Shown: positions 1 to 6,486 of the stretch, piece by piece
How the letters are laid out: each line of letters opens with the position of its first letter
How positions within the stretch are numbered: position 1 is the first letter of the stretch
Source of the DNA: Clostridia bacterium
GTDB taxonomy: Bacteria; Bacillota; DULZ01
DNA length: 16,130 nucleotides
Reading direction: 5' to 3'
Assembly: GCA_012520135.1 (NCBI GenBank)
Contig: JAAYOX010000219.1
Location: forward strand, 1 to 16,130
Translations under genes and position numbers: made by a program
Notes under the pieces: generated by a model
Told to the model about the DNA's origin: nothing
Databases searched by the model: none
Seen by the model: only the letters and a program-made list of their open reading frames with translations

Positions 1-1
1 A

Positions 2-802
2 AAGACTACCAGAGAAGAACTGACGATGAAATTGGCAGCCAGGGGAATCGAAGCCAAGGAAAGCAGTTATGCCCCGGAAGGTCTAATTGTGGAGCAGTGG
101 CCCGGCCTTGAGGAAGTGGAGGAATTCAGCGAAGGGCTCTTTCTGATGCAGGATGAAAGTTCCATGCTGGTGGCCCATGCCCTTAAACCGGATCAAGGTG
201 CCACTGTCATCGATGCTTGTGCGGCGCCGGGGACCAAAACTACTCACTTGGCTCAATTAATGGAGAATAGAGGAGAAATCTGGGCTGTAGATGTTCACCG
301 GCATAAGCTGGGGTTGATTCAGGAGAACAGCCGGCGACTCGGTATCTCCATAATCCAAACCAGATTGGGAGATGCCAGGGAATTACTACAAGTTGTGGAG
401 CAGCGAGCTAATTATGTTTTGGTAGATGCTCCTTGTTCCGGTTTAGGCGTGTTGGGCAGGCGTGCCGATGCCCGCTGGCGTAAGACACCGGAGCAAGTGG
501 CCGCCATGCCTGATTTGCAATTGGCCATTTTAAAAGGCGGGGCAGAGGCGGTAGCCGACGGAGGCGTTCTGGTTTACAGTACTTGTTCTATTGCTCCTGA
601 AGAAAACCAAGGAGTGATTAGCCGGTTTTTAGCAGATAACCCTGACTTCCGGTTGGAGGATTTGACCGGTTTTCTCCCTGCCGTCGTCATGAGGAAAGAG
701 GATCGGGAGTTGGTCCGGCAGGGAATGCTGCAGATTTTGCCTCAGGTTCATGGCATTGACGGATTTTTTATGGCACGTCTACGGAAGAACAAGAGAGGCT
801 GA
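2..802 (+). CDS. rsmB: 16S rRNA (cytosine-C5) methyltransferase RsmB, 5' end cut by window edge
   Basis: SAM-dependent enzyme that methylates a cytosine of 16S rRNA (C967 in E. coli) to m5C. The frame is open to the left edge, and the codons before the ATG at 26 (KTTREELT) resemble the conserved stretch ahead of the methyltransferase core. That ATG is therefore internal, and the N-terminal NusB-like RNA-binding domain lies outside the window. Numbered from the ATG at 26: SAM-binding motif I DACAAPGTK at 63-71, motif IV DAPCSG at 134-139 with Cys137, and motif VI STCS with Cys187, the expected nucleophile, followed by PEEN. About 266 codons are visible, against roughly 450 for the full family. 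The stop is 2 bp before the first possible rlmN start, so the two are probably cotranscribed. In Bacillus, fmt precedes this gene; that cannot be checked here. Confidence 0.95.
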   Translation, partial: KTTREELTMKLAARGIEAKESSYAPEGLIVEQWPGLEEVEEFSEGLFLMQDESSMLVAHALKPDQGATVIDACAAPGTKTTHLAQLMENRGEIWAVDVHRHKLGLIQENSRRLGISIIQTRLGDARELLQVVEQRANYVLVDAPCSGLGVLGRRADARWRKTPEQVAAMPDLQLAILKGGAEAVADGGVLVYSTCSIAPEENQGVISRFLADNPDFRLEDLTGFLPAVVMRKEDRELVRQGMLQILPQVHGIDGFFMARLRKNKRG

Positions 803-804
803 GT

Positions 805-1932
805 TTGAGGGTCGATAAATTTGCTCATACTATACTAATAAAGGAGCGAAAGAGGGCGGAAGTGAACAGACCACATTTAGGGGATTTGGATTGGAATGAA
901 CTGGAGGCAGTAATCAAAGGGCTGGGGCAGCCTTCTTTCCGGGCTAAACAAGTTTTTCAGTGGGTCCAGCAAAAAGGGGTGACCCAGTGGGACGAGATGA
1001 CAAATGTGCCCAAATCCCTCAAAGAGGCACTGGCGCAACATTATACCCTGGCGGGAATGACTGTAATTAAGCGTGATGAGTCTAAACTGGATGAGACAGT
1101 CAAGTATTTGCTGGAACTGAGAGATGGTGAAACCATCGAAACTGTGCTAATGGCCTATGAACAGCAGTTAGGGCGAGAGCGGAGAACCGTATGTGTTTCC
1201 ACTCAGGTGGGCTGTCGTTTGGGGTGCGCATTTTGTGCCACCGGAAAATCAGGCTTCAAACGAAATCTGGAAGTGAATGAAATTCTGGGACAAGTCTTAG
1301 CGGTAAACAAAGACTTGTCGAAGTGGAGCAGTGCTTCTGTAACCAATTTAGTCTTTATGGGTATGGGAGAACCACTCCTTAATTATGATAATTTAGTCAA
1401 ATCCCTTGTCATCTTAAATCATCCTGACGGGTTAAATATCAGTATGCGGAGGATCAGTGTTTCCACCAGCGGCATTGTACCGGGGATTTACCGGCTGGCT
1501 CAGGAAGAGATGCCCTTGGTACTGGCTATTTCCCTCCATGCTCCTAACAATGAGTTGCGTAACCGGTTAATGCCCATTAACCGGCGTTATCCTTTAGAGG
1601 AATTGCTGGAGGCTTGTCATTATTGGGCGGAGAGGACTAACCGTAGAATTACTTTTGAATATATATTATTGGACCGGGTTAATGATAACCTGAAACAAGC
1701 TCAAGAACTGGTTGATCTACTTAGGGGTTTATTGGCCAATGTAAACTTGATTCCTTTTAATTCAGTGGCAGATGCCGGGTTTAGCCAACCCTCCAGGAAT
1801 AGGGTCATGGCTTTTCGCCGGTATCTGGAAGAACACGGAGTTGCTGCTGTGATCAGGGAGGAAAAAGGCAGTGATATTGCAGCTGCCTGTGGACAATTAC
1901 GTCGACAAGAAATGAGGGGTAAGGGTGATTAA
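805..1932 (+). CDS. rlmN: Dual-specificity RNA methyltransferase RlmN (23S rRNA A2503 / tRNA A37)
   Basis: Radical-SAM enzyme that makes 2-methyladenosine in 23S rRNA and in some tRNAs. The [4Fe-4S] cluster motif CxxxCxxC is at Cys137, Cys141 and Cys144. The two methyl-transfer cysteines of the family are both present: Cys130, seven residues before the first cluster Cys, and Cys362 near the C-terminus in AAACGQ. The SAM-binding GEP is at 188-190. The start is uncertain. TTG at 805 has a GAGAGG-like site at 793-798 and gives 375 aa. GTG at 862 has GAGG at 852-855 and gives 356 aa, nearer the usual RlmN length and starting just ahead of the conserved 'LxELEAVIKGLGQPSFRAKQ'-like region. The 3' end overlaps the next gene by 8 bp. 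Confidence 0.96.
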   Translation: MRVDKFAHTILIKERKRAEVNRPHLGDLDWNELEAVIKGLGQPSFRAKQVFQWVQQKGVTQWDEMTNVPKSLKEALAQHYTLAGMTVIKRDESKLDETVKYLLELRDGETIETVLMAYEQQLGRERRTVCVSTQVGCRLGCAFCATGKSGFKRNLEVNEILGQVLAVNKDLSKWSSASVTNLVFMGMGEPLLNYDNLVKSLVILNHPDGLNISMRRISVSTSGIVPGIYRLAQEEMPLVLAISLHAPNNELRNRLMPINRRYPLEELLEACHYWAERTNRRITFEYILLDRVNDNLKQAQELVDLLRGLLANVNLIPFNSVADAGFSQPSRNRVMAFRRYLEEHGVAAVIREEKGSDIAAACGQLRRQEMRGKGD

Positions 1933-2671
1933 CAGATTTGAAGATTTTTTAGGAGCCCGATTAGAAGGCTTATTTAAGGGTGCCTTTCCCAGGCCCCTTG
2001 AACCTGGCGATTTGGCCAAAGCCTTACACAAACAAATGCTACAGCAGCGATTAAAAAGCATTAAGTATGTTTATGTGCCTAATTTTTATTTAATCAGATT
2101 GAATCCCAGGGATTACCAGAACTTTGCATCTTACCAGCAATCCCTGACGGGGGAATTGGCTGATTATTTAACTAAGAAAGCCAAGGAGCGGAATTTATAC
2201 TTGCTGCAGCCTTTGGAAATCAAATTAGATTATGATGTACAAGTTCCCCAAGGCAAAATTACCGTTTTCGGCCGTCTTCAAGAGGGCCCGGCCGGAACTG
2301 ACCAGAATCCGGTAGAATCCGACACTTTAATTTACCAGCAAGGTTCGGCAATCAAGCCCAAGGAAACCGTTACTCATCAATGGTCGGTGGAAGTGTTGGA
2401 AGGAGTAGATAAAGGCCAGTCTTTTTTGCTGGCCAAAAGCCGTAACCTGGTGGGGCGGCAAATAGGGGCAGACATTAGCCTGCTGGATCCCAGCGTTTCC
2501 CGCCATCACGCCCAAATAGAGGTACTGCCTAACCAAGTACTACTAACAGACTTGGGCAGTACTAACGGTACCTATTATCAAGGCCATCCCATCGATACGG
2601 TGTTGCTGAACCCGGGGGACGTATTTCAAGTGGGTAACACCGGTTTAGTGCTGCAGGAGTATCGTGAATGA
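1925..2671 (+). CDS. fhaA: FhaA-like protein: DUF3662 domain plus C-terminal FHA domain
   Basis: Predicted cytoplasmic phosphothreonine-reader protein of 248 aa. Residues 1 to about 118 form a DUF3662 domain, recognisable from FEDFLGARLEGLFKGAF near the start and the VPNFYLIRLNPRDY segment at 51-64. A low-complexity linker (about 119-150) leads to an FHA domain at about 153-246. The FHA phosphopeptide-binding residues are complete: Gly-Arg at 177-178, SRHH at 192-195 and GSTNGT at 211-216. This domain order is that of mycobacterial FhaA, a reader of kinase-phosphorylated partners in cell-wall synthesis. No membrane segment is seen. The GTG start lies inside the last codons of rlmN (8 bp overlap) behind a GGGGTAAGG purine stretch. 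The stop overlaps the next start as ATGA. Its partner here is unknown; control by PrkC/PrpC is inferred from position. Confidence 0.9.
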   Translation: MINRFEDFLGARLEGLFKGAFPRPLEPGDLAKALHKQMLQQRLKSIKYVYVPNFYLIRLNPRDYQNFASYQQSLTGELADYLTKKAKERNLYLLQPLEIKLDYDVQVPQGKITVFGRLQEGPAGTDQNPVESDTLIYQQGSAIKPKETVTHQWSVEVLEGVDKGQSFLLAKSRNLVGRQIGADISLLDPSVSRHHAQIEVLPNQVLLTDLGSTNGTYYQGHPIDTVLLNPGDVFQVGNTGLVLQEYRE

Positions 2672-3153
2672 TCCAACTGTTGGTTATTGCCTTATTAAGA
2701 TTTGTCCCTTTAGGGCTATTGCTGGTTTTTTCCGTGGCCTTGGTTGTGATTTTAGTAAGAGAATCTGCCTCATCCGTTTCTCCCCTGTCTCAAACAGCCT
2801 ATTATCTGGTAGTAAATAAGAATTTATCCGGATTGGGACCGGAAGCAGGAGAAAGATGGCTGATAGACGAAAAAATCAGGATAGGCAGAGCTGAACAAAA
2901 CCAGGTTGTAATCGACGATCCTTATGTGTCTGCCTGGCATGCTCAGATTGAAAAGCGGGGAGATGAGTTGTGGCTGCTGGATTTAAACAGTACTAACGGA
3001 ACCATGGTTAACGGTCACCGAATCAGTGGATACAGACAGATAGGGTTGCAGGACTCCGTAGCCATTGGCGGAGTTTTTTTGGGAATTGAAAGGGGGGAAA
3101 TGCATGCAAACTGCAGTCCTAACCCACCAAGGGTTGGTAAGGCAGCAGAATGA
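2668..3153 (+). CDS. fhaB: FhaB/FipA-like protein: N-terminal membrane anchor plus FHA domain
   Basis: Predicted membrane-anchored phosphothreonine reader of 161 aa. Residues about 3-31 form one strongly hydrophobic segment ending in VILVRESASS. A linker follows, then a YLVVNKNLSG strand and an FHA domain at about 45-142. Binding residues are Gly-Arg at 73-74, S88-x-x-H91 and STNGT at 108-112. The usual S-R-x-H is S-A-W-H here, so the Arg is lost while Ser and His remain. The gene starts at an ATGA overlap with fhaA behind CAGGAG (2653-2658). Its 3' end runs 50 bp into prpC in another frame, and the last ~17 residues (from about M145) lie beyond the FHA fold and look non-conserved. The topology and position match mycobacterial FhaB. 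The role in division or wall synthesis is inferred. Confidence 0.85.
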   Translation: MIQLLVIALLRFVPLGLLLVFSVALVVILVRESASSVSPLSQTAYYLVVNKNLSGLGPEAGERWLIDEKIRIGRAEQNQVVIDDPYVSAWHAQIEKRGDELWLLDLNSTNGTMVNGHRISGYRQIGLQDSVAIGGVFLGIERGEMHANCSPNPPRVGKAAE

Positions 3154-3817
3154 AGACAGTTATGTGATGCTGCCGGACTATAGTTTTTTTGCAGTTGCTG
3201 ACGGCATGGGGGGACATCAAGCCGGGGCCTTTGCCAGCAATTTGGCTTTGAGGGTTATTAAAGAGCAGGTAATGGTGCCCGGTAAAGGAGAAGATTTTCG
3301 GGAACAACTGGCCAAGGCTGTACGGGAAGCCAATCGAAGGGTTCATGAATTAAGTATCAAAGAACCAGGGAAAGAAGGAATGGGGACCACCCTCACCGCT
3401 TGTTGGATCAGAGAAGGTATAGGTCATCTGGCTCATATCGGAGACAGCCGGGCCTACTTACTCAGGGATGCTCAACTGGTATTGTTGACTGATGATCATT
3501 CATTTGTGGGGGAGCTGCTGCGCCATGGGAGTATTACTGCCAGCGAGGCCCAATCTCATCCTGGCAGGCATATGCTGACAAGGGCTTTGGGTTTTGAGGC
3601 GGAAGTGAAAGTGGATACTAAAAGTATGACCTTACAAAAAGATGATTTGATCTTGCTTTGTACCGATGGTTTGACCAACCTGGTGGAAGAACAGGAGATT
3701 AAAGAAATCTTAATGGAAACAAAGGGTCTGCAGGCTTCTTTGGCACAACTGGTTGAACTGTCTTTACAACGTGGCGGGAATGATAATATTACTTTACTGG
3801 CGATTTTACTGGATTAG
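3104..3817 (+). CDS. prpC: PP2C-family protein phosphatase PrpC (Stp1)
   Basis: Metal-dependent Ser/Thr phosphatase that reverses PrkC phosphorylation. At 237 aa it is a single PP2C domain with no membrane segment. Motifs in order: NED with Asp18, VADGMGGHQAG with metal ligands Asp33/Gly34, GMGTT at 92-96, HIGDSRAY at 111-118, TDDHS at 129-133, LTRALG at 158-163, CTDGL with Asp188, and GGNDNIT with Asp227. The ATG at 3104 is preferred because a G-rich ribosome binding site (3091-3097) lies 6 bp upstream and the protein then starts at the conserved 'xxTHQGLVRQQNED'. A longer TTG frame from 3065 would add 13 unconserved residues. The start lies inside the 3' end of the FhaB-like gene, which suggests translational coupling. 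The stop touches the next ribosome binding site. Confidence 0.96.
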   Translation: MQTAVLTHQGLVRQQNEDSYVMLPDYSFFAVADGMGGHQAGAFASNLALRVIKEQVMVPGKGEDFREQLAKAVREANRRVHELSIKEPGKEGMGTTLTACWIREGIGHLAHIGDSRAYLLRDAQLVLLTDDHSFVGELLRHGSITASEAQSHPGRHMLTRALGFEAEVKVDTKSMTLQKDDLILLCTDGLTNLVEEQEIKEILMETKGLQASLAQLVELSLQRGGNDNITLLAILLD

Positions 3818-3826
3818 GTGATGGGA

Positions 3827-5086
3827 ATGGATCAATCCAGAAAGCAGGAAGCTTTACTGTTACTGCCTGCAGTAGCTTTGCTGCTGAGCGGTGCCTTATT
3901 ATATTATGTACTGGCTCCCGAGCCGGAAAACAGGTATTTATTTATAGGTGCTATTCTTTTGGGCTGCCTGTATTATGTGCTCCACTTCCTGCTTGGTTGG
4001 CAGGCAAAAGGCGCAGATCAGCTTCTGCTACCCATAACGGCGATGCTGACCGGTTTGGGATTGCTCTTGCTGTATCATCTTGATCCGAATCTTGCCATCA
4101 AACAATGGTTTTGGACCATCTTGGGTCTTGGAGGGATGGCCGGTGTCATCCTGGTTGTTCGTGATTACCATTGGTTAGCGGAATTTAAATATACTTTTAT
4201 GCTATTAGGGTTGGCCTTTTTGGTTCTTACCGTTATTATCGGAGACGAAACAGGAGGGGCAAGAAGCTGGCTGAGCTTGGGGCAGTTTCGTTTTCAACCT
4301 GCTGAAGTAGTAAAGCTGTTAGTGATTGTTTTTATGGCCGGTTATCTCAGTGATCACAAGGAAAGTTTTGCTTTTCGGCCGGAACTGCAGAGCTTTGGTC
4401 CCCTTATGGTTGCCGGTGGACTTTTGATGGTATTGCTGGTGGTGCAAAAAGACTTGGGAGCGGCCCTTATTTTCTTTGCTCTAATCTTGGCGATGCTGTA
4501 TGTAGCGTCAGGTAGGGCAGAGATAGCGATTATGGGTTTAGTAGCTTTCGGGTTAGCTTCCACTGTGGCCTATTATCTTTTTCCCCATGTTCAAACACGG
4601 GTAGCAATTTGGCAAAACCCCTGGCCTTTAGCAGACGGTCCGGGCTACCAAATTGTCCAGTCCTACTTTTCCCTGGCCCAAGGAGGAATACTGGGAATGG
4701 GTTTGGGAATGAGTAACCCTAAATTTATTCCGGCTGCGGCTACAGATTTCATCTTTTCCGTAGCGGGAGGAGAACTGGGATTTTTGGGTGCTTCTTTAAT
4801 TCTGTTTCTGTATGGTGTGGTGGGCTGGAAAGGAATCAAGATTGCTTATTCGGCCCCCGATGACTTCGGGTTATTGCTGGCCGGGGGTTTGACCTTGCTC
4901 TTTTCTCTCCAGACTCTGGTGATCATAGGAGGCATTATTAAGCTGCTGCCCTTAACGGGAGTTACCCTGCCTTTAATGAGTTATGGTGGTAGTTCCTTGG
5001 TCATCAATTATTTGATGCTAGGGTTGCTGCTTCGTTTGAGTTCTCTTTTTGCTCTTCCTGAAGGGACGGCTGTTCATGAGAACTAA
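3827..5086 (+). CDS. SEDS-family peptidoglycan glycosyltransferase (FtsW/RodA/SpoVE family)
   Basis: Polytopic membrane enzyme that polymerises lipid II into glycan strands together with a class B penicillin-binding protein. About ten hydrophobic segments are visible. SEDS landmarks (numbering from the ATG at 3827): GGARSWLSLG at 143-152, QPAE at 157-160, KDLGAA at 208-213, GPGYQIVQS at 271-279, TDFIF at 306-310 with the conserved acidic residue, and LPLMSYGGSS at 381-390. ATG 3827 is chosen because AGGTGAT (3816-3822) is an ideal ribosome binding site for it. GTG 3818 and ATG 3821 are in frame but overlap that site. The gene overlaps the PBP gene by 11 bp, supporting a working pair. By synteny it corresponds to mycobacterial rodA; sequence alone does not tell me whether it serves elongation, division or sporulation. 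Confidence 0.93.
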   Translation: MDQSRKQEALLLLPAVALLLSGALLYYVLAPEPENRYLFIGAILLGCLYYVLHFLLGWQAKGADQLLLPITAMLTGLGLLLLYHLDPNLAIKQWFWTILGLGGMAGVILVVRDYHWLAEFKYTFMLLGLAFLVLTVIIGDETGGARSWLSLGQFRFQPAEVVKLLVIVFMAGYLSDHKESFAFRPELQSFGPLMVAGGLLMVLLVVQKDLGAALIFFALILAMLYVASGRAEIAIMGLVAFGLASTVAYYLFPHVQTRVAIWQNPWPLADGPGYQIVQSYFSLAQGGILGMGLGMSNPKFIPAAATDFIFSVAGGELGFLGASLILFLYGVVGWKGIKIAYSAPDDFGLLLAGGLTLLFSLQTLVIIGGIIKLLPLTGVTLPLMSYGGSSLVINYLMLGLLLRLSSLFALPEGTAVHEN

Positions 5087-6458
5087 TCTGTTACGGGTTA
5101 GAGTCATTGTTATCCTGTGTTTTGTGATTGTATTAGTGGCTTTGGGACGTATCCAACTGCTGGAAAGAAGTGAATTGGCCAGGCATCCCGCCAATCGCTA
5201 TACTATAGCTAAGGAAAATAGAGTTAAGCGAGGGGAAATCTTCGACCGGAATAAGGTACCTTTGGCCTTTTGGACAGACAGCGGAATCCGTCATTACCCT
5301 TTAGGCTATGCCGGAGGCCATCCCATTGGCTATTCCTCCGCTAAGTTAGGCTCCTCCGGGGCAGAAGGATGGTACTCTTCTCAACTGCTTGGCCAAGACG
5401 GCGCTTTGGGGATTAAAAATTTTTGGCACCGGTTAGCAGGTGTTCAGGAAACAGGTTATAATATACAATTAACAATAGATGCTAATTTACAAGAATACGG
5501 TTATTCCTTGTTAGGGGGAAATAAAGGTGCTATTGTGGCCCTTAAGCCGAAAACCGGGGAAATACTGGCATTAATCAGTTCCCCGGGATTTGATCCTAAC
5601 GATTTGCACCTGAAATGGGACGATTATGTCAACAACTCTGACAACCCGCTATTTAACAGGGCTATTTCCGGTACCTATCCACCCGGCTCTACTTTTAAAC
5701 TGGTGGTAGGGGCGGCGGCTTTAGAAGCTGATCCCAATTTGTTGGACAGGGAGTTTGAATGTCCCGGTTATATCCAGTTGGAAGGAAGGCAACTGACTTG
5801 TTATACGACCCATGGCCGGATCAATTTTATGGAGGGTGTAGCCTATTCATGTAATGTTGTTTTTGTCCAGTTGGGGTTGGAAATCGGAGAACAACAGTTG
5901 CGAAAGCAAGCGGAGGCTTTTGGATTTGAACAAGATGTGTTGGAGGGTGTACCAGTGAAAAAATCCGGTTTGGGCGATGCTCCGTTAACGGTAAACGGCT
6001 TGGGGGAAAGTGCCATTGGACAGGGTAAGGTAATGGCTACTCCCTTGCAAATGGCCATGGTAACCGCGGCCATCGCCAATGGGGGTCTGTTGGCGGAGCC
6101 GGTTTTATTGTTGGGGCGGGCTGTACCGGGAGAAGATTTCCCGGCAGGCTCTTTGAATTTAGCCCAAACCAGGGTAATGAGCCGGGAGACGGCTGAAATT
6201 CTGAAAGAGGCCATGGTAGGCACCGTAGTCTATGGTACAGGTCAACAGGCTCAGGTAGCCGGAGTGGAAGTGGGAGGTAAGACAGGTAGCGCGGAAAATC
6301 CCCATGGACAGGCTCATGCTTGGTTTGTCGGTTTTGCTCCTGCAGATTCTCCTGAAATAGCGATAGCGGTGGTAGTGGAAAATGCCGGTTCCGGAGGAGG
6401 GCTAGGGGGACCGGTGGTTAGGGAACTGATCAATTATTATTTGTCATCTTTACAATAA
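5076..6458 (+). CDS. Class B penicillin-binding protein (PbpA-like D,D-transpeptidase)
   Basis: Cross-links peptidoglycan on the outer face of the membrane and probably partners the SEDS protein encoded just upstream. It has 460 aa, with one N-terminal membrane anchor (about 6-24), a short dimerisation-type region with RGEIFDRN at 52-59, and a transpeptidase domain from about 150 on. The three active-site motifs are intact: S205-T-F-K208, S258-C-N260 and K402-T-G-S405. No C-terminal PASTA repeats are present; these are carried by PrkC. The start is ATG 5076, with AAGGGA at 5061-5066 nine bases upstream. An in-frame TTG at 5049 would add nine residues inside ftsW/rodA. At this length, and without PASTA, it fits PbpA better than a SpoVD-type PBP. 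There are 28 bp before prkC. Confidence 0.94.
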   Translation: MRTNLLRVRVIVILCFVIVLVALGRIQLLERSELARHPANRYTIAKENRVKRGEIFDRNKVPLAFWTDSGIRHYPLGYAGGHPIGYSSAKLGSSGAEGWYSSQLLGQDGALGIKNFWHRLAGVQETGYNIQLTIDANLQEYGYSLLGGNKGAIVALKPKTGEILALISSPGFDPNDLHLKWDDYVNNSDNPLFNRAISGTYPPGSTFKLVVGAAALEADPNLLDREFECPGYIQLEGRQLTCYTTHGRINFMEGVAYSCNVVFVQLGLEIGEQQLRKQAEAFGFEQDVLEGVPVKKSGLGDAPLTVNGLGESAIGQGKVMATPLQMAMVTAAIANGGLLAEPVLLLGRAVPGEDFPAGSLNLAQTRVMSRETAEILKEAMVGTVVYGTGQQAQVAGVEVGGKTGSAENPHGQAHAWFVGFAPADSPEIAIAVVVENAGSGGGLGGPVVRELINYYLSSLQ

Positions 6459-6486
6459 AAAATCGGACGAGAATGTTGGAGAAGAG

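Noticed and set aside
805..836. Possible promoter TTGAGG ... TATACT at the start of rlmN
   Set aside because: The boxes are 20 bp apart, too far for a sigma-A promoter; better-spaced hexamers match poorly. The gene sits 2 bp after rsmB and needs no promoter of its own.
5843..6223. 126-codon open frame on the minus strand inside the PBP gene
   Set aside because: Its protein has no recognisable fold, it lacks a convincing ribosome binding site, and it lies wholly opposite the SxN/transpeptidase region of a clear gene.
6459..6486. Separate promoter for prkC between the PBP gene and the kinase
   Set aside because: The 28-bp gap has no -35/-10 pair; prkC is best read as part of the upstream train.
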